A DNA stretch of 56,083 nt from an uncultured Collinsella sp. (GTDB lineage: Bacteria; Actinomycetota; Coriobacteriia; Coriobacteriales; Coriobacteriaceae): positions 1-56,083 of the forward strand of contig UQTV01000008.1 of NCBI GenBank assembly GCA_900544095.1, in the 5' to 3' direction. Positions 17,039-24,775 of the stretch are shown piece after piece. Position 1 is the first letter of the stretch. Every line of letters starts with the position of its first letter. The position numbers and the translations under genes are program-made. The notes below the pieces were generated by a model. That model saw nothing but the letters and a program-made list of their open reading frames with translations, was not told the DNA's origin and did no database searches.

Positions 17039-18378
17039 TCGACCACCGCGCCCAGCGCGATAGTTCAATATCAATCTTTCGCATCATTGCCGTTGCCTGC
17101 GCCATTTGCGTGCTGGTGTACTTTATTTTTGCCTTGGTGACCGGTATCGAGCCGATCGCCACGGTGATTGCCTGCGCGCTGTTGTGCATCTTTCTGTGCA
17201 TCTTTATCTTTTTGACGCTCAATCCCGATTCGGTGCGCTCCCAGTACACCGAGGAGACGCTCTCGGTGGCCTCGGCCATGCTCGAGGACATTAAGGGCGG
17301 TCTGACGCAGGAGTCGGCGCGTTTGGTGTGCCGGCGCATTTTGCCCGAGACGCGCGCCATGACGGTGGCCATCACCGACGAGGGCAACGTGCTTGCCTGC
17401 GCGGGCGAGTTTGAAGAAAAACTACTGCCAGATTCTCCCATCCACACGCTTGCCACGCGCTACGTTATCGAACATGGCATCGTGCAGTCGTTCAACCGTA
17501 TGGTGGATGTCGTGGGTTCGGACGGCTCGCACAACCAAGTCCCCGCCGGCATTATCGCTCCCATCAAGGTGGGCGATCGTACCGTCGGCACGCTCAAGTT
17601 CTACTACAAGACCCCGCGCGCCGTCGACCGTACCCAGTACGCGCTTGCCTCGGGCTTTGCCGAGATCTTGTCTACGCAGCTCGCCATCCACGAGCTCGAG
17701 GTGCAAAAGGAACTCACGGCGCGCGCCGAGGTGCGTGCGCTGCAGGCGCAGATTAACCCGCACTTCCTGTTCAACACGCTGAACACCATTGCATCGTTTA
17801 CGCGCACCGACCCGTTGCGGGCCCGCGAACTGCTGCGTGAGTTCTCATCGTTCTATCGCGCCACGCTCGACAACTCGGGATCGCTTATTCCGGTCTCGCG
17901 CGAGGTCGCACAGACCAAGCGCTACCTTACCTTTGAGAAGGCCCGCTTTGGCGAGGACCGCGTGCTTGCAACGTTCGATGTGTCCGAGGACGTGGAAGAT
18001 ACGCTGGTGCCGGCGTTCGTGATCCAGCCGATTGTCGAGAACGCCGTGCGTCATGGTATGGGCGATGACGGCGCCCTGAGGATCGACGTGACCGTTCACC
18101 AAGACGGCGAGGATGCAATCTTGATTGCCGTTGCTGATAACGGCGTGGGCATGGATGAGGGCACCGCCGCCAGATTGTTTGACGAGCGCTCTGCCCGTCC
18201 CGACGCCAGCTCTCCCCAGGGTGGCGGCGCCGGTGTGGCCATGCACAATATTTCGGAGCGCATCCATCGCTTTTATGGGCCACACTCCTATACGCGTGTC
18301 AAATCGGCGCCGGGCAAGGGCACCAAAGTGCTTCTTCATCTTGATTTGTCAGAGAGCATCTTTGACATTCAAGAGTAA
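17035..18378 (+). CDS. LytS-type sensor histidine kinase (second pair)
   Basis: 447 residues. Two N-terminal membrane segments (about 14-36 and 40-62), a GAF-like region (about 75-225), the kinase motif QINPHFLFNT with His243, then VIQPIVENAVRHG and ADNGVGM of the ATPase domain. The start ATG overlaps the glycosyltransferase stop. The regulator follows after 72 bp. Its architecture and sequence parallel the kinase at 11117 (for example ALQAQINPHF against ALQSQVDPHF), so the two pairs probably arose by duplication. The signal is unknown. Confidence 0.91.
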   Translation: MIDHRAQRDSSISIFRIIAVACAICVLVYFIFALVTGIEPIATVIACALLCIFLCIFIFLTLNPDSVRSQYTEETLSVASAMLEDIKGGLTQESARLVCRRILPETRAMTVAITDEGNVLACAGEFEEKLLPDSPIHTLATRYVIEHGIVQSFNRMVDVVGSDGSHNQVPAGIIAPIKVGDRTVGTLKFYYKTPRAVDRTQYALASGFAEILSTQLAIHELEVQKELTARAEVRALQAQINPHFLFNTLNTIASFTRTDPLRARELLREFSSFYRATLDNSGSLIPVSREVAQTKRYLTFEKARFGEDRVLATFDVSEDVEDTLVPAFVIQPIVENAVRHGMGDDGALRIDVTVHQDGEDAILIAVADNGVGMDEGTAARLFDERSARPDASSPQGGGAGVAMHNISERIHRFYGPHSYTRVKSAPGKGTKVLLHLDLSESIFDIQE

Positions 18379-18450
18379 AATAAAAGGCTACGGGCTCAAC
18401 GTCATGCGACGGATGCCCGGCGTAGTTAGTTGACGAAAGGTTTTATCCCT

Positions 18451-19167
18451 ATGCTGCGTGCGATGATTGTGGATGATGAGGCGCCGGCTCGCTCGGAGCT
18501 TCGCTTCCTGCTCGAGCAAACGGGCAAGATCGGCACGATCACGGAGGCGTCGAGCGTCCGCTCCGCCATCGAGATGCTTATGGAAAGTCGCGTGGATGTC
18601 GTGTTTCTCGATATCTCGATGCCTGGCGCTTCGGGTCTGCAACTTGCCGAGGCGCTGCATAAGCTCAAAAATCCGCCGGCGATCGTGTTTGTGACTGCGT
18701 ATAGCGACCATGCGGTCGAGGCGTTTGATGTGGATGCCGTCGACTATCTGATGAAGCCGGTCGAGGAGGCTCGCCTGGATCGAGCGATCGAGAAGGTTAT
18801 GCAACGTGCCAAGCCGGTTACGGACAGCAAGGTGACCATCGAGCGCATCCCGGTGGAAAAGGGCGGCCGCAAGGTTCTCATCCCCGTGGACGACATTCGC
18901 TTTATCATGGCCAAGGACGATTACTCCTGCATCTACACGGTCGATGATCGCTTTTTGTCGACGACCTCGCTGGCACAGTTCGAGGCCAAGCTCTGCGACT
19001 TTGGCTTCTTCCGCGTTCACCGCCGCTACATCGTCAACCTGGCGTGCGTCACTGACGTCGAGACGGTGCCCTCGGGCGCAATCCAGCTGGGCATTACGGG
19101 CGTCGACGAGCGCGTACCGGTTTCGCGCCGTCGCGTCGTACCGCTCAAGAAGGCTCTGAGCCTCTAG
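18451..19167 (+). CDS. LytTR-family response regulator (second pair)
   Basis: 238 residues. The receiver domain has MIVDDEAPARSEL, phospho-acceptor Asp54 in FLDISMPG, and MKPVEEARLD. The LytTR domain follows from about 130, with FFRVHRRYIVNL and PVSRRRVVPLKKA at the end. An ATG seven codons upstream is rejected in favour of 18451, where GAAAGG has normal spacing and the protein aligns with the first regulator. It is the partner of the kinase upstream. Confidence 0.92.
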   Translation: MLRAMIVDDEAPARSELRFLLEQTGKIGTITEASSVRSAIEMLMESRVDVVFLDISMPGASGLQLAEALHKLKNPPAIVFVTAYSDHAVEAFDVDAVDYLMKPVEEARLDRAIEKVMQRAKPVTDSKVTIERIPVEKGGRKVLIPVDDIRFIMAKDDYSCIYTVDDRFLSTTSLAQFEAKLCDFGFFRVHRRYIVNLACVTDVETVPSGAIQLGITGVDERVPVSRRRVVPLKKALSL

Positions 19168-19190
19168 CACACCGGCCCTGCAGCCCTGTA

Positions 19191-19223
19191 GACCCATCGT
19201 CTGCGGAGCGGTGGGGCCTTTTT
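19191..19223 (+). terminator. Terminator after the second LytTR regulator
   Basis: ACCCATCG pairs imperfectly with CGGTGGGG (about 19192-19216) and GGCC plus TTTTT follows. It lies 24 bp after the stop codon. Confidence 0.6.
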
Positions 19224-19263
19224 GTATGTATCTGCCGAATCGTTTTTTTGCGGAAGGGATTCC

Positions 19264-19731
19264 ATGAACAGCGCAAGCGCCAAGCGCATCGACATCATCT
19301 CGGACACCCACGGCTATCTTTCGCCCGCGCTCCTGGATGAGCTTGAGGGTGCAGACCTGATCATCCACGCCGGCGACCTCACGTCAGAGATGGACTACGA
19401 GCACCTATGCACCATCGCCCCCGTGCGGGCCGTACTGGGCAACAACGATTACTACCGCGACTACGGCCCCGATGTAGACCGTCTTGCGCTTTTTACCTAC
19501 GAAGGCCTCAAATTCGCCGTAGCCCACTACCGCGAAGACCTTCCGGTGGGATCCGTAGACGTAGCTATCAACGGCCACACCCACGTAACCAAAGAAGCCC
19601 AAGTGGGCCGTTGCTTAGTCCTCAACCCGGGCAGCGCCAGCTACCCCAGAGGCACCCGAGGCCCCACCATGGCCAGAATGCTAGTAAAAGACGGCAAGAT
19701 CATAAGCACCAAGTTTATTGACCTAGACTAA
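19264..19731 (+). CDS. YfcE/MJ0936-type metallophosphoesterase
   Basis: 155 residues, a small calcineurin-like phosphodiesterase. All metal motifs are present: DIISDTHG, HAGDL, LGNNDYY, VAHY and NGHTH. The E. coli homologue YfcE hydrolyses phosphodiesters in vitro, and the physiological substrate is unclear. An ATG at 19222 is rejected because GGAAGGGATT fits 19264 and the extra residues overlap the preceding terminator. It is single-gene, with its own terminator at 19740. Confidence 0.9.
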   Translation: MNSASAKRIDIISDTHGYLSPALLDELEGADLIIHAGDLTSEMDYEHLCTIAPVRAVLGNNDYYRDYGPDVDRLALFTYEGLKFAVAHYREDLPVGSVDVAINGHTHVTKEAQVGRCLVLNPGSASYPRGTRGPTMARMLVKDGKIISTKFIDLD

Positions 19732-19739
19732 CCGCAACA

Positions 19740-19776
19740 AAAACGGGGGATGCAGATGCGTCCCCCGTTTTCTTTG
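19740..19776 (+). terminator. Terminator after the phosphoesterase
   Basis: AAAACGGGGGA (19740-19750) pairs with TCCCCCGTTTT (19761-19771), followed by CTTT. Confidence 0.88.
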
Positions 19777-19886
19777 AGCCAATGGCCGAGCTTCAACAAA
19801 AACCTTAGACAACCCCGCCGCGGAGAACGGGGCCGCCGAGCCGCGAAGCGGCGAGCAACAACAACGGCTCGAACAATGTGACGGCA

Positions 19887-20031
19887 GGGAGGGTCTCCGG
19901 GGCCGGCGGGCGCGGGTTAAGTTTGTCGCGAGTTCCGCACGCAAAGGAAAGCACTTAATGTGCTTTCCGTCTTGCGCAGGACTGTAGAGCAGCAAACTTA
20001 ACCCGCGCCCGCCGGCCCCGGAGACCCTCCC
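19887..20031. repeat. Long inverted repeat with perfect 38-bp arms
   Basis: Left arm 19887-19924 (starts GGGAGGGTCTCCGGGGCC, ends GGGTTAAGTTT) is the exact reverse complement of 19994-20031. The 69-nt interior contains a second hairpin, GGAAAGCAC/GTGCTTTCC (about 19946-19968), which CGCAA/TTGCG extends. The whole could fold as one extended stem of about 145 nt. It lies between the phosphoesterase terminator and tRNA-Asp and has no ORF. Function is unknown. Confidence 0.9.
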
Positions 20032-20139
20032 GGAGGGACCGAAAAATTTTTTCAAAAAAGTTGTTGCGCGCCGGACAGACTTCTGTGTATACTAATCCCC
20101 GCAGCGCACGCGAGCGGAAACAAACGCGAACGCCTGCCT

Positions 20140-20217
<78 letters not shown>

Positions 20218-20225
20218 ACGCAATT

Positions 20226-20254
20226 AAAGCCACGTCTTCGGACGTGGCTTTTTG
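20226..20254 (+). terminator. Terminator after tRNA-Asp
   Basis: AAAGCCACGTC pairs with GACGTGGCTTT around a TTCG tetraloop, followed by more T residues. It starts 9 nt after the tRNA. Confidence 0.92.
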
Positions 20255-20387
20255 CGTTTGATACACTTTGTTTCGATAGAACGATCGCCCTGGCGCATCT
20301 TCGCCCAGAATCCCCGCGCCTTCGGGAACGCAAGTAAAATCCAATAAGTATATCTGTCTAAACAGCAGCTTTGTTGCGCAACACCTG

Positions 20388-20416
20388 TTCAACGAGACAG
20401 GGGGTTAGGTTATACT
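20388..20416 (+). promoter_or_regulatory. Candidate promoter of the Rrf2-mutY-like unit
   Basis: TTCAAC (20388-20393), a 17-nt spacer and TATACT (20411-20416). The resulting leader would be about 155 nt. The 20258-20576 gap otherwise holds only short imperfect palindromes, such as GAGCTCGTTCGAGCTG near 20537. Confidence 0.5.
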
Positions 20417-20576
20417 AAATTGCACTGTGCGCCGCATCTGATGCATTTCGCTCCAAGCGCGGCACTCAGTGGATATCCGATTTACCATTTGGATGTCCTG
20501 GCGGTCATTTAGCGTCTCGACACAAGCTCGGCCCCGGAGCTCGTTCGAGCTGTTCGTATTCCTTGAAAGGGGAAAA

Positions 20577-21062
20577 ATGGACATATCGAGGAAGACTGAT
20601 TACGCCCTTCGTATGCTGGCGATGCTTGCCGAGGATCCGGAGTGTTTGCTTTCTGTTCGCACCGCTGCCGAAGAGGTCAATGTCCCGTATTCTTTTGCCC
20701 GCTCGATTCAGCACGGTTTGGTCCAGGCCGGTATTGTGGAGAGCTTGCGTGGCGTCCACGGTGGCATGCGCCTTAAGGTCAGTCCGGACGACGTCACTAT
20801 CCGCCAGGTCGTCGAGGCCGTTCAGGGTCCTATGGTTATGAACGATTGCACCGCGCCTGATGGTGACTGTGCGCGCATGGGCGCGTGCTGCTATCATCCC
20901 CTGTGGGCCGGAGCTCAGGCGTTGATGCGCGACTACCTCGATTCCGTTTCGCTCGGCGACATCGTCGCTCACCGCCAGTTCCCGGCCGTCGATCCCAAGT
21001 TCGCCGACCGCGAAGCGTTTCCCGAGTACGCCACCTGCGCGTGCGCTTACCGGGAGGAATAG
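20577..21062 (+). CDS. Rrf2-family transcriptional regulator with iron-sulfur cysteines
   Basis: 161 residues. It starts MDISRKTDYALRMLAML, the N-terminal winged helix of Rrf2/IscR/NsrR proteins, with the recognition region NVPYSFARSIQHGLVQAGIV and the wing RGVHGGMRL. Cys residues in NDCTAPDGDCARMGACC fit a [2Fe-2S] or [4Fe-4S] sensor of iron-sulfur, nitric oxide or redox state. The upstream in-frame extension to 20469 is rejected because GAAAGGGG precedes 20577 and the family starts here. A DNA glycosylase follows 21 bp later and rubrerythrin lies after that, so a redox-stress regulon is plausible but inferred. Confidence 0.93.
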   Translation: MDISRKTDYALRMLAMLAEDPECLLSVRTAAEEVNVPYSFARSIQHGLVQAGIVESLRGVHGGMRLKVSPDDVTIRQVVEAVQGPMVMNDCTAPDGDCARMGACCYHPLWAGAQALMRDYLDSVSLGDIVAHRQFPAVDPKFADREAFPEYATCACAYREE

Positions 21063-21083
21063 CGCCGCATAAGGAGCATAGCC

Positions 21084-21989
21084 ATGATTCAGGACCCCTT
21101 TCGTTCGATGATTCGTTCGGAAGGGGTCCTGCGTTATCGCGACCTTCCGTGGCGCCGCACACGCGATCCGTACATCATTTGGCTTTCTGAGGTCATGCTG
21201 CAGCAAACGCAGGTGCCGCGCGTGGAGGCGCGCATGCCGGTGTGGCTCGATCGTTTTCCGACTGTGCAGGCGCTTGCCCAGGCCGCGCCTTCCGATGTTT
21301 TGGACGCTTGGCAGGGGATGGGCTACAACCGACGCGCTCTGGCGCTCCACAAGGCCGCCCAGCGCGTTGTAGAGGACTGGGACGGGGAGTTTCCGCACGA
21401 GACACGTGACTTGGTCGCTCTTCCTGGTATTGGCCCGGCAACGGCGCAGGGTATCCGGTCGTTTGCGTTTGATCTTCCGGGCGTGTATCTGGAGACCAAC
21501 GTGCGCACGGTCTTTCTGCATCACTTCTTTCCCGATGTGCCGGCCGTTCCCGATCGCGAGCTGGTGCCGCTGATCCAAGCCGCCTGTCCGGCGGCCCCCG
21601 GTGCGTCGGCGGACGAGATCGCGCCCTTTGCCATGCCGCTCGATGATGCCGACACGCCGCGCGCGTGGTATTACGCGTTGCTAGATTGCGGCGCGCATCT
21701 TAAAAAGACGCTGCCCAATCCGTCCAGGCGGTCGGCGGGCTATAGCCGTCAGTCCAAGTTTGAGGGCTCGCGTCGCCAAAAGCGCGCCCACATTGTGCGC
21801 ATGCTGCTGGCGGCGCGCGATGGGCAGCCTGCGGGCATTACGGTTGATGAAGCTGTTACAGGCGTTAACGAGATGGAGACGGCAGCCGGTCGCGGGCCGG
21901 TCGAGTGCGACTTGATCGCGGGCATTCTAGCCGACTTGGAGCGCGAGGGCTTTTGCCGAGCCGAGGACGATCGTTGGTTGAGTGTGTAG
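21084..21989 (+). CDS. MutY-like HhH-GPD DNA glycosylase lacking the Fe-S cluster motif
   Basis: 301 residues. The N-terminal two thirds follow adenine glycosylase MutY: DLPWRRTRDPYIIWLSEVMLQQTQV with catalytic Glu36, WQGMGYNRRALALHKAAQ, and the helix-hairpin-helix LPGIGPATA (113-121). The usual catalytic-loop Asp is replaced: LETNVRTV has Glu137 where MutY has LDGNV or LDTNV. The four C-terminal cysteines (C-X6-C-X2-C-X5-C) are absent. That place reads KKTLPNPSRRSAGYSRQSKFEGSRRQKR, followed by a short winged-helix-like tail. MutY forms without Fe-S are known, but the Glu substitution makes activity on A:8-oxoG uncertain. AAGGAG precedes the ATG. It is probably co-transcribed with the Rrf2 regulator. 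Confidence 0.83.
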   Translation: MIQDPFRSMIRSEGVLRYRDLPWRRTRDPYIIWLSEVMLQQTQVPRVEARMPVWLDRFPTVQALAQAAPSDVLDAWQGMGYNRRALALHKAAQRVVEDWDGEFPHETRDLVALPGIGPATAQGIRSFAFDLPGVYLETNVRTVFLHHFFPDVPAVPDRELVPLIQAACPAAPGASADEIAPFAMPLDDADTPRAWYYALLDCGAHLKKTLPNPSRRSAGYSRQSKFEGSRRQKRAHIVRMLLAARDGQPAGITVDEAVTGVNEMETAAGRGPVECDLIAGILADLEREGFCRAEDDRWLSV

Positions 21990-22103
21990 CCCGCTCAAAT
22001 CTGAAGAACGGGATTGTAAGGTTTAAATTCTCGGCTTGAGGGCATCCTAAAGGCGAGGCCGCTTGAAGCCTACGGGCGGCATGCGTTGAAGGGAAGTACA
22101 CCT

Positions 22104-22643
22104 ATGGATTTTGAGAACTCCCAAACCAAGAAGAACCTCGAGACCGCTTTTGCCGGTGAGTCTCAGGCACACACCAAGTATCGCTACTATGCATCCAAGG
22201 CCAAGAAGGACGGCTACGTTCAGATCTCGAACATCTTTGCCGAGACCGCAGGCAACGAGTCCGAGCACGCCAAACTGTGGTTTAAGTATCTGCACGACGG
22301 CGCCGTTCCGGGCACTCTGGACAACCTGCGCGACGCCGCCGCGGGCGAGAACTACGAGTGGACCACGATGTATGACGAGTTTGCCAAGACCGCCGAGGAG
22401 GAGGGTTTTGCCGAGATCGCCGAGAAGTTCCGTGGCGTCGCCGCCGTCGAGAAGGCCCACGAGGAGCGCTACAACAAACTCGTCGAGCGCATCGAGTCGG
22501 GCGAGGTGTTTGAGCGTGAGGGCGTGAAGGTGTGGAAGTGCCTGAACTGCGGGCACCTGCATGTTGGTGCCGAGGCGCCTGAGGTGTGCCCGGTGTGTAA
22601 CCACCCCAAGGCGTACTTTGAGGAGCAAGTGGTGAACTACTAG
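22104..22643 (+). CDS. Rubrerythrin
   Basis: 179 residues. The N-terminal ferritin-like domain carries the diiron carboxylates (GESQAHTKY; ETAGNESEHAKLW; EKAHEERYN), and the C-terminal rubredoxin domain has KCLNCGHLHVG and EVCPVCNHPKAYF with two CXXC pairs. It reduces hydrogen peroxide to water in anaerobes, with electrons passing through the rubredoxin site. The start at 22104 is chosen over 22086 because GAAGGGAAG lies before it and family members begin near there. A 28-bp inverted repeat and a strong terminator follow. Confidence 0.96.
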   Translation: MDFENSQTKKNLETAFAGESQAHTKYRYYASKAKKDGYVQISNIFAETAGNESEHAKLWFKYLHDGAVPGTLDNLRDAAAGENYEWTTMYDEFAKTAEEEGFAEIAEKFRGVAAVEKAHEERYNKLVERIESGEVFEREGVKVWKCLNCGHLHVGAEAPEVCPVCNHPKAYFEEQVVNY

Positions 22644-22662
22644 CGCGTGGCGCTGGCTGCTG

Positions 22663-22754
22663 CGGAGCGCAGGGCGGGGGAAATACCTTTCCCTCTCGCT
22701 CACGGCTCCGCAGGGTCGCGCGAGGCAAAGGTATTTCCCCCGCCCTGCGCTCCG
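22663..22754. repeat. Inverted repeat with perfect 28-bp arms
   Basis: Arm 22663-22690 (CGGAGCGCAGGGCGGGGG then AAATACCTTT) is the exact reverse complement of 22727-22754. The 36-nt loop can form a further imperfect stem, CCTCTCGC with GCGCGAGG. It starts 20 bp after the rubrerythrin stop and precedes an ordinary terminator, so it would be transcribed as part of the 3' UTR. Confidence 0.9.
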
Positions 22755-22801
22755 GCTTTGGGTCGTCGCGTGCTCGTTACTGAAAAGCTGATTAGAAGTT
22801 T

Positions 22802-22830
22802 GTGTGCCGCCCCTTTTGGGGCGGCACGTT
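22802..22830 (+). terminator. Terminator after rubrerythrin
   Basis: GTGCCGCCCC (22802-22811) pairs with GGGGCGGCAC (22816-22825) around TTTT, followed by TTTTT. From 22831 to 23086 I see no gene. It includes GGGTCCCTGTCTCCACA and CGTCAAGCTTTTGGTCAGC, which have counterparts near 52985 and 53056. Confidence 0.93.
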
Positions 22831-23086
22831 TTTGTGTGGGGTCCCTGTCTCCACACTTTTCGTCAAGCTTTTGGTCAGCTTTTGGTTAGTTTGCGGGTTG
22901 GCGGAAGGGCAAAAGATCATTCGATAAAAAAGCTCAAAGAAAGTGCTGGTAGGGGAGTTGTTGAGGTTTTCGACAGCTTTTGTCAACAAGAAACTTTGCA
23001 GCTATTGCTACGGATTGCGTTGCCGTGGCCTTGGCGGTGCGGGATGCTGGGCGTAAGCGTCGAATGCTCCGATTGAGGAGGCCAAC

Positions 23087-23509
23087 ATGGATCTGTTTCT
23101 TGAGACCCCGCAGCAACAAGCCGAGCGCATGTTACGCCAGCAGCAACGGCTTATGGAGATGCAAATGCAAGGGGTGGCCGTCCAGCCTCGTGCGCAAAAC
23201 GCTGCGCCCCCGGTTTCGCCTGCGGGCGGATCGGCGCCAGAGAACTATTCCGTACAACAAGATTCGTATGCGCAGGAGCTTGCGTTCGACAAGCGACGTT
23301 CGCGTCGCCGTCGCTGGGGCCAGCGCCTGCGTACGCTGGCGATGATCGTGCTGATCCCGTTGGGACTCGCGGCAATCTTCTTGGCCTCATATGCCCTTAC
23401 GTGCATTCTCAACGGCGCCTCGCCCAGTGAGGTGCTTGAACACTTGGCGGCTCTCGGCCAGCGCTTAGGCGATGTCGCAGCAACCATCCACGCCAGCTGG
23501 GAGAGTTAG
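23087..23509 (+). CDS. Small single-span membrane protein of unknown function
   Basis: 140 residues. A Gln/Met-rich N-terminal segment (about 8-40, QQQAERMLRQQQRLMEMQMQ) may form a short helix or coiled coil. It is followed by a Pro/Ala/Ser linker, a very basic patch DKRRSRRRRWGQRLR (about 68-82), and one membrane segment (about 84-107). A roughly 30-residue tail ends the protein. The basic patch suggests the N-terminus is cytoplasmic. TTGAGGAGGCC precedes the ATG. I recognise no family, and the neighbours give no clue. Confidence 0.72.
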   Translation: MDLFLETPQQQAERMLRQQQRLMEMQMQGVAVQPRAQNAAPPVSPAGGSAPENYSVQQDSYAQELAFDKRRSRRRRWGQRLRTLAMIVLIPLGLAAIFLASYALTCILNGASPSEVLEHLAALGQRLGDVAATIHASWES

Positions 23510-23633
23510 CGTTTGTCACATTAGGACTTCTAGGGTGTAGGGATTATCGCCACGAGTAAAATTCTTGCATCCTGCGGGTCCTGCCGTGCGATTGAATAGT
23601 ATTATTGATGATGAATAAAAATAGGATTTTGCT

Positions 23634-24164
23634 ATGTATAAGCAGGATTTAGAGCAGACTCTTTTGGGCATTGACGAAGAGGCGGAGCTGGAAATAGGTC
23701 CAAGAGACGATAGGCCGAGCGTTGTATTGGTGGGAGGAAGCGCCTTCATGCTAAACGATGTGACGAATCGGTCGGTTACACATGACATTGATGTGTTTGA
23801 GGCAGACAGGTGCCTCCGCGAGATCATAGCTCGATACCCCGAGGTGAATGGTATGGCGGTAGCATATTGTAATCAGATGCCATTCAATTACGAAGATCGT
23901 TTGATTCCCTTGGATATTGGGGCGCGTTTTATCAGGTACTTTACGCCATCCTTGGAGGACCTGGCGGTAATGAAGCTCTATGCCTACCGTCCGAACGACA
24001 TCGTCGATCTTCATAGTCAGGCATTCGTCGACCGACTTGATTGGGGGCTGCTCGAACGGCTTATATTCGACGAGGGCGAGGCGCTGGCGTCGTCGCCTTC
24101 AGAGCGGAGTTATCAAGAGATGGTCTGCGCATACAGGCAATACAAAAAGGAGGTGCTCGGTTGA
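23634..24164 (+). CDS. DUF6036-type nucleotidyltransferase-like protein
   Basis: 176 residues. It has the minimal nucleotidyltransferase fold: VVLVGGSAFML (GGS at 34-36) and THDIDVF with Asp51 and Asp53 as metal ligands. Later PLDIGARF and TPSLEDLAVMKLYAYRPNDIVDL match the DUF6036/AbiEii-related group. Base composition is lower in GC, and AGG/AGA arginine codons are more frequent than in neighbours, which suggests transfer. Its TGA overlaps the TTG start of a helix-turn-helix gene. This arrangement resembles type IV or MNT/HEPN-like toxin-antitoxin pairs, where the transferase is the toxin or the antitoxin modifier. Which role it plays is undecided. Confidence 0.75.
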   Translation: MYKQDLEQTLLGIDEEAELEIGPRDDRPSVVLVGGSAFMLNDVTNRSVTHDIDVFEADRCLREIIARYPEVNGMAVAYCNQMPFNYEDRLIPLDIGARFIRYFTPSLEDLAVMKLYAYRPNDIVDLHSQAFVDRLDWGLLERLIFDEGEALASSPSERSYQEMVCAYRQYKKEVLG

Positions 24165-24724
24165 ATCTGACTTTTGAGGGATTTTTGAAAGGCTATTGCC
24201 GAGAGCTGTCCGGACAGCAGTCGCTGAGTTTTAGGAAGCTTGTAAAGCAGGCAACAACGGTTGAGCCACGTGTGGCGGAGCCTCTGTTTTTGCTCGCTTT
24301 GGCGCAGGGTAAGGCCGAATACGTTCTGGGTTTATCTGAGGGCTCGTGGATGGAAGAGGATTACCGAGGCGTTTTGTCCTTGTACGATCAAGCGGGTAGC
24401 ATGGCGTCTCTATGCGCCAAAAGTGAGCTCCCTAACCGTTATGCCAACGTCTGGCGCGCGTATAGAGCGGTGAAGGAAAAGCCAGTGGCGGACAGGAGGA
24501 TCAACGCCCTGATGCGAAAAAGAACATTGGGAGCGCTAGGGAAGTCGGGCGTAACGCGCTACGGTCTCTGCCGCGATTTGAATCTGAATAAGGGAAACGT
24601 GTACGCATACTTAGCCGGTGATGACTCGAAGGTGAGCAGGAAGACAGCGCGCCGCATTATGGAATATGCGGAGGAGAGAAGCGCCCAAGAAGGGGCTGAG
24701 CGCCCAGTGCGTGTGGCGGGGTAA
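24161..24724 (+). CDS. Helix-turn-helix protein coupled to the nucleotidyltransferase
   Basis: 187 residues from a TTG start. AAAAGGAGG lies 8 nt before this TTG and the start overlaps the previous stop (TTGA), which decides against the longer frame from 24041. The C-terminal third reads RYGLCRDLNLNKGNVYAYLAG..KVSRKTARRIMEYA, an HTH of the XRE-like kind. The N-terminal 100 residues are helical (LSFRKLVKQATTVEPRVAEPLFLLAL) without a recognised family. It is probably the cognate antitoxin/autoregulator of the transferase, by analogy with AbiE. Lower GC than flanking rmuC. Confidence 0.7.
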   Translation: MNLTFEGFLKGYCRELSGQQSLSFRKLVKQATTVEPRVAEPLFLLALAQGKAEYVLGLSEGSWMEEDYRGVLSLYDQAGSMASLCAKSELPNRYANVWRAYRAVKEKPVADRRINALMRKRTLGALGKSGVTRYGLCRDLNLNKGNVYAYLAGDDSKVSRKTARRIMEYAEERSAQEGAERPVRVAG

Positions 24725-24775
24725 GATTGATCGCGGTTTTGATTGATAATCGATTGGGTTTGTTGGGCGGAGTCT

